From assembly GCF_907164915.1 (NCBI RefSeq), contig NC_061862.1, positions 29,281,151 to 29,345,150 on the forward strand: 64,000 bases of DNA, in the 5' to 3' direction. Position numbers and translations under genes: made by a program. Positions 55,806 to 64,000 of the stretch are shown here, piece after piece. The notes beneath the pieces are model-generated. The model did no database searches. It saw only the letters and a program-made list of their open reading frames with translations, and was not told where the DNA came from. The DNA is from Impatiens glandulifera. Its lineage: Eukaryota; Streptophyta; Magnoliopsida; Ericales; Balsaminaceae. Position 1 is the first letter of the stretch. Each line of letters opens with the position of its first letter.

Positions 55806-56837
55806 CCATTTTATTAATTTTAATTTTATAAATATTATTTATTCTAAAACCTTAGTACATATATATATTTCTTCGGTTGAAAACTTGAAACCCACATTTA
55901 GTCATTCTGCTGCTAATCACTCAAAACCTACCACCGCCTCCATCTCATCTCTTCTCTTCTCCAGTCGACGTTACTTTGGTCGCCGCCGCCGCCTCCATGT
56001 AGTTCTCTTCTCCGCTCGTCGTCTTCTCCACTCGACACTACTCTAGTGATTTCTCCGGTGAGTCCTTTTCTTCTCCGGTCATGTATTTTTTGACCAGTTG
56101 TAACCCATATCTAATATGACTATTAAATATTATATATCATTTAGAATATAGATATATTTTTTAACATTTAAGCTCTAATTACATATTTGTTATGAAAGGG
56201 GGAGAAAACTATGATCGAGATAAATGATGATGAATGTGATGGTGCCTTGCGAATTGAGAATGTGAATGTTGATGAGGAGAAAGATAAGAAAGAAGGTAAA
56301 GATGATGAAGTTGAGGCATAAGGTAAAAATGTGGAAGATGGTAAAGATGATGAAGTTGAGGAAGATAAGGGGCATTTTGAAAGGAAAAAGAGAAAGATTT
56401 GTCAGGCATGAAAGATTCGAATATTGATTTACAAACCACTTTAATGAAATATTCTTTTGATAACTATTGTTTATGTTATGTTACGCGGAAGTTTTAATTG
56501 ATGGCTTGCATTACATTGTATTGGGAGTTGAATATTGAAATCGTAATTTGAACATTATTATTTAATTTTTATTAGGTAATTTTATTGAATATTGTTATAT
56601 ATTATGTAAAAATATTAATTTTCAAATTTTTGAATAAATTGTATAAAATATGTTTTAAAAAAATCGAATCGAATACTTGAATCGAATCGAATAATACGAA
56701 TATCAATTTCAAATCGAATACGAATCACATTAATTATTCGAAAAAATTTCGAATACGAATACGAATATTCGAATAGTTTCACGAATACAAATCGAATACA
56801 GTAATATTCGCTTCGATTCGATTCGTTTACAACCCTA
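55596..56837. mobile_element. hAT-type element with 8-bp target duplication
   Basis: The ends are TAGGGTTGTAAATGAATC and, inverted, TAGGGTTGTAAACGAATC. The direct repeat CATGGGGA flanks it exactly (55588-55595 and 56838-56845), the 8-bp duplication of hAT elements. Both ends are rich in GATTCGAATAC-type subterminal repeats. The interior has an arginine-rich frame near 55920-56046 and, on the + strand from 56211, a short acidic frame (MIEINDDECDGALRIENVNV, then a KDDEVE stretch) that might be the start of a lost transposase. No dimerisation or catalytic motif remains. Confidence 0.88.
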
Positions 56838-56845
56838 CATGGGGA

Positions 56846-58574
56846 TGTTGAGGTTCATTAAAGTTGTTAGGATAGTGACAACAATAAAGGGGGGTGAATA
56901 TTGTTGTATTAATTTTAACTTTCAATGCGATTTTAATCATGTTAAGGACTTCAAATATATTTCTATTCTTCAACAAATCGTAGCAAGCTCTTTAACGATT
57001 TCAAGTGCGGAAAATGCTTGCGGGATTTGAAGTGGCAAATGCAGTAATGAATGAAGCAGTAAATAAACAACACAAGATTTTATAGATGTTCGGAGATAAA
57101 ACTCCTACGTCACGCCTTCTTCTGTTTCTAAAAGGATTCCACTAGAAGACTTTGATTTGTATAGTCTCTACACAAACCCACTTAGATCACAAGTCTTAAC
57201 AGCTGCGTATTCTGAACTCCTAACTATCATTCTCTGTTGAACAAACAACGTTCTGTTCAACTTACAATACTGAAATTACTATTAGGTAATACAAAAGATT
57301 ATCTCTCAACGTATAAAGTGTATGCTTAACAACTAGAGAGAGAAAGAAAGAAAAAGATCAAGTTCAGAGATTGAGCCAGAAGATTCACCGTTGTACTTCG
57401 ATCCCTTTTTATATTTGAAGCGAAGCAACTGTCGAATCTAATTCGTAGATATTTGTCATCTTTTTGACGATTGTACGCTAGATGTACGGGATAGTACACA
57501 TAAGAATAATATCTGTTGGATCGTGGCGTACGGGATTGTAGTGCACTGAATATTCGGTAGAACGTGGTGTACTGGATAGTACTACGCGGTCTAATGGAAT
57601 AATCGTGTATGTGGAAGTTTTACACTTTAGCGTATTAAGCTGATGTAGCAGACTGCTGATAGTGAGCGATGTTGTTGGCCCAATACTGTTGTTGCCGCAA
57701 CACTGCTGTTAGTGTAACATAGTTGTGTTGACGGAGCAAGGCTGATGAAGACTACTTGGCTGTTAGCGCAATACAACTTTGCTAACAGAGCAAGGTTGTT
57801 GTTGGCTATTCGGTTGTTGGTGCAAGGCTGCTGCCAGCGCTTCTTCATACTGTTGTTGACGCAAGGATATTGTCAGCGCTTCTTCAGACTGTTGTTAGCG
57901 CTAGACTTCTACCAACGCCTCTTCAGCTCTACTGACATTAGTTCTGCTGTCAGCGCCTCTTCAGCTTTACATGCGCATTAAACATTTGAAGAACATAGTT
58001 TTATTTATTTATCAATGCATCATCAAAACTATATCGTATTGATTTTTATTATCCTAAGTTTATTTTAATCAATTAAAGCGTTTTTTCATAATTCAACTTA
58101 ATTAATGATTTCCTCTTTAATCTTAATTAAATCATTTCCCCCTTTTTCTTTCTTTAACTTAATCTAACAAAAGTCTTGGCCTCATAGTGCACTAATCTTT
58201 CTAGCTCAAGGAAGGACCAATCGTCTAAGTAAGTCCACTTCAAAAATATTCTAGAAGCATTTAAGAAGGCAAGCCCTAGAGTAATTAATGTAGTAGTTGG
58301 GTAGTAGGCCCATTAATGAGGTAGTTGGGATAATATCATTAATGGGGTAATTGGGCATTATATCATTAATATGGTAGTTGGTTAGTATCATAAATGTAGT
58401 ACTTGTAATTAGCCCTATAAATACATCAAAGGTACTACTTTGTACACATTAAGTATTCAATCAATACAATTCTTATTCTCTCTTAGTTCTTCTTGCAATG
58501 TCTAAAAGGCTTACTAGCTAGAATTTGAGTCGATCTAACCTAGTGTCACACGGGTCGAGTTTCAGCCTATGACA
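56846..58574 (+). repeat. 5' LTR of a Gypsy element, split by a solo LTR
   Basis: The LTR appears to begin TGTTGAGGTTCATTAAAGT (56846-56864), is interrupted by a Copia solo LTR and its duplicated AAAGT, and resumes at 58175 to end CAGCCTATGACA at 58574. Joined length is about 420 bases. A TATAAATACATC promoter box lies near 58423. The right end is firm because a primer-binding site follows; the left end is inferred from the TG...CA rule. Confidence 0.6.
56865..58169 (-). mobile_element. Copia solo LTR with perfect 5-bp target duplication
   Basis: 1305 bases, bounded by TGTTAGGATAG and AATCTAACA. Both sides are flanked by AAAGT (56860-56864 and 58170-58174), so it is a complete solo LTR left by recombination between the two LTRs of an inserted element. 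It shares ends and the GATGTTCGGAGATAAAACTC block with the 1.3-kb LTRs at 53446 and 60379 but is otherwise diverged, so it is a related subfamily. The many GTTGTTGNNGCAA-like units at 57650-57960 make short spurious frames. Confidence 0.9.
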
Positions 58575-58576
58575 AG

Positions 58577-58593
58577 TGGTATCAGAGCAAGGT
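58577..58593 (+). promoter_or_regulatory. Gypsy primer-binding site
   Basis: TGGTATCAGAGCAAGGT, two bases after the LTR, is an exact complement to the initiator-Met tRNA end. Confidence 0.85.
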
Positions 58594-58620
58594 TGTGCTT
58601 CCGCATTCAAGTTGTAAGAG

Positions 58621-59820
58621 ATGGATTTAAGTGTTACTACTGTCACTAAGGTTTCGACCGGCAAATATAAGGACTAGGGATCCAAGAGGCATAAGTCTAT
58701 CGAGAGAGGTGATGTCATGGAAGCGCGGGTAATCCAGCTTGAAGAAGGAATGAGCGAGCACCAAGAAGCTCTCGAAGCGTTTAGCGTGGTGGTCGATAGA
58801 GTGATGGTGTTGGATGAGATAAGTGAAAAGTTGGAGAATGAGGTCATGGGGATCATTAACAATTTGAATCGTAGTATTCGTGACTAAGTGATGTGATCAA
58901 TTCGAGGGGAGGTTAATGATATCTGGTAGGAAGTACTCAAGACAATATAAGGAGAAGCACATGCGATGATCGATGCTCTCCGAAGGGAAATGATGGGAAG
59001 GTTTGATGCGATGGAAGGTCAGATTGGGTGTAATAGAGAGAAACTTCGACGTGCAACACCTCATCGAATGGATGTTCATAAACCAACTCTGTTCAAAGGC
59101 TCAAGGAGTGCAAGGGAAGTTGAGGACTTCCTTTGGAACATGGAACGATATTTTCGGACATCAAGCATACTTGATGAAAGCAACAAGTTACAGATGGCTC
59201 ATTTCTTCTTGATAGAGATGGTGCTATTATGGTGGAGAGGGCGTGAAGCAGATATTGAACGAGGTACGTTGAGGATGGAAACATGAGAAGACTTCAAGAA
59301 CGAGTTCAAGCGCCAATTCTTCCTAGAGAATGCCAATTTTGAGGCACAGAAGCGGCTAAGTCAACTTGTGCACAACATGACCATCAAAGAGTATGTGAAG
59401 GAGTTCCAAGAATTGATGCTCGAGTTACCTAGTCTAACGAAACTAGAGGCTCTGTTCACATTCGTTAACGGTCTAAAAAATTGGACAGATTTAGAACTGC
59501 AAAGAGCCAAGGTGCAGAACCTCTCTGAGACAATTGCGGTTGCGGAGAGGCTGATCGAGCTCAAGGTGTATGTGGATAGGCCAAAGTTCATCAGAGATGA
59601 TGAGGAGAAAGGTGGGGAAGACCACCCACGTGATAAGGATAAAGGTGGGGGATACCGCCCACCCAAGAAGTGGTAGCCAAACAATAATTTGGGAAGGCAA
59701 ACCGACGAATCGGGTAAGACAAGAACTGTCACATTTGTGGTGCTACCAAACTCATAAAGTTCATGTGCCCGTTCAAAGATAAAATGTTTGCGGCAGTTCG
59801 AGAAATTGAGTCCTCTGATG
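58621..59820 (+). pseudogene. Gypsy gag
   Basis: Starts at ATG 58621 and is broken by several stops before 58970. The capsid core is then well preserved: VEDFLWNMERYFRT, LWWRGREADIERG, then after a TGA at 59284, EFKRQFFLENANFE, EYVKEFQELM and FVNGLKNW. This is the retrotransposon gag domain of chromovirus-like Gypsy elements. A degraded zinc knuckle lies near 59725-59765. The LTR and primer site just upstream fit. Confidence 0.88.
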
Positions 59821-59836
59821 GGAGGAAGGGACTCAA

Positions 59837-60190
59837 TTGGGATCCTTAAGACTGTTCAATGTTGTGAAAGCTAGTATTGTGGAACCGATCAAGGGAATAA
59901 AGAGGGGCTCGATGTTCATGGATTCCTTGATCGGGGGAAGGCACATCAAAGCACTAGTGGATACGGGATCTACCCACAACTTCATGCGTGAAGGAGTGGC
60001 TAAGGCGTTGGGTCTTCGCATCAACCCAATGAGAGGGACGGTCAAGTCTGTGAATACAATAATCAAGTTGGTGGTCGGGGAGGCTAAGGGAGTGCACACC
60101 AGGATTAGAGACTGGAAGAGAACAATCTCGTTTACAATAGTCCTTATGGATGATTACGATGTAATGTTTGGACTACAATGGTTCAATTAG
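59837..60190 (+). pseudogene. Gypsy aspartic protease
   Basis: A 117-residue open stretch with the protease signature ALVDTGSTHNF and the later MDDYDVMFGLQWFN, the flap-to-end part of Ty3/Gypsy proteases. A stop follows at once, and pol is cut off by the Copia element that starts at 60379. The catalytic D-T-G is intact. Confidence 0.9.
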
Positions 60191-60378
60191 GTATGTGCTT
60201 GTATAATGTCTTATTCTAAATCCTTAATCATTTTGGATCACAAGAAGACTAGTGTGATATCAACAAGAAGAGAATTAGAGGGAATGAGCATGCTCTCAGC
60301 AATGCGGTTCAACTGAGGTCGCAAACGTGGGAAAAAGACATTTGCCACTTTTTTCGGGATGGATGATGGGTACGGGTC

Positions 60379-61677
60379 TGTTAGATAAATTCAGACCGGT
60401 TCAAATAAACCTAACTTAAATAAACCTTCCATGCAGGAACAAGGAACCGGACCGGATGAACAAGAAAACCAACTGAAGAAACCGAACCGGTCAAGCTACC
60501 AAACCGATCAAGAGTATTCGGAACGTGACCGCACAAAGGAAGGATCGGCCAAAGCTCAAAACCGGAACCATCAAACAGCCGATTATCCACAAGACAAGAA
60601 TAACCGGAAGAAGTCCGGTTACTTCACTACCAAAAGACATTCGGCCAAGTCAAGCGGCCGACCAGTACAAGAAGACAATTTGGGTATCTGTTGAGAATGA
60701 TACCAAAGGAACAGACTGAATACTTTCATATCCATGCAAGTCTGAGAAAAGACTGTAGGCTGCAGAAAACAGTACTACCGAATCCTTCTACTTCGGGATA
60801 AGCCAGATAGGAAATCTTCAAAGTACAAACAACTGTCCAAAGAGACAGTGTCTACATCAAGTAAAAGACAAACCCGGCAGGTTTGCCTTACAGACCGGCA
60901 GGTCTGAGACAGGATACCAGGTCTGAGATTGACCATCAGGTCTGAGGAAACGACCGCAGGTCTGAAACACTGAATCACTGCACCTCTGATCAGCCAATCA
61001 GATTCAAGGCAGTGAAATATGACCGTTGGCATATTTCACCTATAAAAGGAGGCAGTTGCAGAAGAGTAAATGCGGGACATCAGGTGACACACATTGGGAT
61101 AACGAAAAATAAGAGCATTTACTACAAGTGATAACAGTGTACTATTCTAGAAAGCCTAAGTGCTGAAAGTTAAAGTGTGTTCTACAATTTCGGTGTAAAT
61201 TGTAAGAGTATTATCGAGCAGAAAATAAGTCTCGATCGGCTTGTACTTGTATTCCTTAGTGAATATCCTTCTCGCGGTTTCGAGAGGAAGGGGTGACGTA
61301 GGAGTTTTATCTCCGAACATCCATAAAATCTGTTGTGTTATTTACTTTCTGTAGGCTTCATTATATAACCGACTAACTTAACCATACCGCTCCAAACCGA
61401 CTTTATACTAACCATACCGAATATCCAGATTACCGAAACCGACCCACCATCTCCAAATCTTCATCATCCGAAACCGACCGTGCCTATCATACAAGCGTAC
61501 CGCTTCAACCTGAAAGCAAACCTCTTCCGCGCTTGAACCTAGTTCAAGGGTTTGTGACAGGTTGTGTAGTATTGAAACCCCGGTGTTAATCTCTAACCGG
61601 ATTAACCACCACCCTACGAGTGAGAACCGCTAACCGGTCCAACCCCCGGTCCACCAGCGGCGACCTAGATCCTAACA
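60379..61677 (+). repeat. Copia 5' LTR, 1299 bases
   Basis: Starts TGTTAGATAAATTC and ends GACCTAGATCCTAACA. A TATAAAAGGAGG promoter box lies near 61042. It matches 53446-54752 end to end in inverse orientation. ORFs within it are not genes. Confidence 0.95.
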
Positions 61678-61679
61678 AT

Positions 61680-61691
61680 TGGTATTAGAGC
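61680..61691 (+). promoter_or_regulatory. Copia primer-binding site
   Basis: TGGTATTAGAGC lies two bases after the LTR. It is the same one-mismatch initiator-Met tRNA complement as in the Copia element at 11805. Confidence 0.85.
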
Positions 61692-61716
61692 AGTTAGTTT
61701 CAATACTCAAGCAAAC

Positions 61717-63552
61717 ATGTATCAGGATAGGCCTCCAATGCTAGAAGGTGATGACTTTGCCAACTGGAAGGCACGCATGCACCTGCACCTAGTCACCTTG
61801 GATGATGAAATGGAATTCATTCTAACCAAATGACCGATATTCATTGATAAAGATAAAAAAGAATGGACAGCTGAAGACAGGAGAAGGAACAATCTGGACA
61901 ACCATGCAAGAAACCGGATCTCCAACAGCGTAGACAGAAACACATACTGCAAGATCAGAGATTGCAAAACTGCGAAGGAGACATGGAACACGGTCATCCA
62001 AATCTTTGAAGGAAATGAAAGAACAAGGGAGAACAAAATAATGATGGCCACACAGAAGTTCGAAAGCATCAAAATGAAACCAGGAGAAACTATGAAGGAA
62101 TACAGTGACCGGTTCACTGGTGTGCTAGATGAACTAGCAACTCTGGGCAAGAAGTATGACAACAAAGAGGTAGTTATGAAGGCCTTGAGATCTCTTCCAA
62201 GTGCCTGGGATATAAAGACAATGGTAATGAGGGAATCAAAGAGCCTACGTAAGATGAAACTATACGACGTATTCGAAGATCTAAAGGCATACGAATTCGA
62301 GATGAGATCTAGGACCGAAGAGGAAGTCTCGGCCTCAACATCAACCAGAGCACTAATCACATCTACAGAACCGGCTGTACCTGCACCTACCCCTGCACCG
62401 ATACCGGCTCCTGCACCTGTACCTATCAGAACAGCCGAACAGTTTACTGAGGACGCCATGGCCATGCTCGCACAGAAGTTTGGAAGGTTCATGAAAAGGA
62501 GCCAACCGACAAACAACTACTATGGTGACAAATCCAATGTAAGATGCTATAACTGTAACTGTTTGAGACACTTTAAGTGGGAATGCAGGAAACCAAGGAG
62601 GGATACCCAGAAACCGGACTATCAAAATGACAGAAATAATTATCAACAAGCCGGTGAAGGAAGTGAGGTACCGAAAGCACTAATAGCCGACGATGGAGGA
62701 AGTCTATGGGCTCGCAGTGACAGTGACGATGAGCTCACGTGCCTCATGGCCAATGAGGAACAGGTATTTGACTCTCCCTGTGAGGAATTTACTAAAGATG
62801 AGTTATACAATGCATTAAATGACATGGTAGAAGAATATAAGAACCTATTGACCATGTTACCTAAACACCTCAACATCAAGCCCGATCCCATAGTACCTAT
62901 TCCAATAGAACCAGAGGTACGCATCATAACCGAACCGGAGGTCATTCAATCTAATGATATCCGTACCATAGAAACCGAGTTAGACCCTAAGACCGAACAA
63001 CCTAGTGAACCGACTAGAGAACTAACCGAGGAAGAGAATGCCCGATTTCAATATACGATGGCCGCCTATAAGAGATCTAGCGATATAGTAAAGAATATGA
63101 ATAAACACTATAGGCATCCTCGTTGTAAGCGTGGTCTTGGATACACAGGGAATAGCTCTAAAGACCGAAAACCCATAGAGAAAGCAAGGCTTACAAAAGG
63201 AAACCTCCCCTTTATAAGATTTCTTAAGAGCACCTGTACAGCTGAAGAAGAGGAAACCGCATACTATAGGGAAGAGAAGCTAAAATATGACTACGTTGGC
63301 CCAACCGATTCATGGCTTGACCTTGAGAAAAGAAAAGACGAAATCCTCAAATATAAGAAAGACTTTCCTGAACCACATAGGTCAAACTACAGATCACCGA
63401 ATCAAAGACCATCACCATTTAGGACATTTGAAGGACAACCGAAATACACCAGACCAAGTGTAAAAAGGACAGTTAAAACTCTAGCTAAGAAGACTGTCCG
63501 GTTTATTAAAGTTTGGGTACCTAAGGGACTAATCGCATGTGGACCCAAGTAA
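61717..63552 (+). pseudogene. Sirevirus-like gag
   Basis: ATG 61717 opens MYQDRPPMLEGDDFANWKAR; a TGA near 61831 breaks the frame. From 62041 to 63552 there are 503 open codons with the Copia gag core (MKPGETMKEYSDRF, LPSAWDIKT, VFEDLKAYE) and a CX2CX4HX4C knuckle (CYNCNCLRHFKWEC). The long basic/acidic tail ends in VWVPKGLIACGPK. The zinc finger would bind RNA. Only the early stop prevents a full-length gag, so the copy is fairly young. Confidence 0.9.
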
Positions 63553-63589
63553 ATGTGGGTACCAAACAGTTGTGAATATGTATATTTTG

Positions 63590-64000
63590 CAGGATCCAAA
63601 GAAACGGCTAGGAAACTCCGAATGGTTCTTGGACAGCGGTTGCTCCAGGCACATGACCGGAAATAGCAATTTGCTAATCGACATCAGATCAGTAACCGGT
63701 GCTCTAATTACCTTCGGTGACAACTCAAAAGGTAAAACTGTGGGCAAGGGTAAGATTGTCCATGGTAATCTAACTATTGATAATGTACTCTTAGTCGAAA
63801 ACCTACGTTTCAATCTACTTAGTATTAGTCAGTTGTGTGACGCCGGATACACGGTAGAATTCCTTAAACATGCATGCTTAGTTAAGGACTCTCAAGGCAT
63901 CGTACTACTAACCGGAAATAGAATAGGTAACATCTATAAGGTAGACTGGAAAACAAGAATAGAATATCATATATGTATGATAGCTAAGACTGATCAAACC
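63590..64000 (+). pseudogene. Start of Copia pol: protease and GAG-pre-integrase
   Basis: In a frame different from gag, KKRLGNSEWFLDSGCSRHMT contains the D-S-G catalytic triad of the Copia protease. It is followed by TFGDNSKGKTVGKGKIVHG, VLLVENLRFNLLSISQLCD and the beginning of the GAG-pre-integrase domain. It is open to the window edge. The change of frame from gag lies between 63552 and about 63600, near a TATTTTGCAG sequence. Confidence 0.9.

Larger units (their letters stand above)
60379..64000 (+). mobile_element. Copia element (Sirevirus-like), 5' part
   Basis: The 5' LTR, primer site, gag and start of pol are present; the rest lies beyond the window. It is inserted in the Gypsy element, 3' of the protease, in the same orientation. 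The 5-base left flank is GGGTC, so the matching target duplication should be found to the right of the window. Long LTRs, a large gag and the WFLDSGCSRHMTGN protease box favour the SIRE lineage of Copia. At least one stop interrupts gag. Confidence 0.9.

Noticed and set aside
60431..60719. Two overlapping open frames downstream of the Gypsy protease
   Set aside because: They fall inside the Copia 5' LTR, which matches the non-coding LTR at 53446-54752.

Overview
The window reads as nuclear DNA of a flowering plant, very probably a eudicot. It is strongly AT-rich, its protein genes carry GT-AG introns, it holds a piece of plastid ycf3, and most of it is plant-type transposable elements (Copia, Gypsy, LINE, CACTA, hAT, MULE, Helitron). 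No species can be named from the sequence alone.

Host genes lie in the middle. A two-exon 2-oxoglutarate dioxygenase of the feruloyl-CoA 6'-hydroxylase type (scopoletin/coumarin synthesis) is at 30371-31977 (+). On the minus strand follow a COP10-like E2 variant (38101-38979), a GPI-anchored GH17/X8 beta-1,3-glucanase (39551-41186), and an SC35-like SR splicing factor (44400-48612). In the SR gene one RS-domain exon has been multiplied into seven tandem, frame-neutral cassettes plus a truncated last one. A decayed copy of that gene's 3' end sits at 52.8-53.4 kb.

Left side (1-30 kb). After a poorly conserved, LTR-like stretch (about 2.3-5.3 kb) and AT-rich DNA, a CACTA transposon spans 11099-20165 with a perfect 3-bp target duplication and dense subterminal repeats. 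A Tork/Tnt1-like Copia element (11805-16998) has landed inside its second ORF. Next come a non-coding LTR element filled with two different minisatellites (20422-23419), a plastid insertion carrying ycf3 exon 3 and its group II intron end (about 23.6-24.6 kb), a tRNA-like SINE candidate, and a 5'-truncated L1-type LINE with a 13-bp target duplication (25912-28775).

Right side (49.9-64 kb) is a nested transposon nest: Helitron-like copies inserted in a duplicated LINE tail, a Copia 3' LTR, an antisense Tat-type LTR remnant, a complete hAT-type element with 8-bp target duplication, a Gypsy element whose 5' LTR is split by a Copia solo LTR, and finally a Sirevirus-like Copia element inserted into the Gypsy pol region and running off the end of the window.

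The host genes are not a cluster with one shared pathway. The most unusual host feature is the expanded RS-exon array. The most unusual repeat is the minisatellite-filled LTR element. Exon boundaries were set by reading splice consensus and checking frame by hand; family assignments come from recognised motifs, not database searches.
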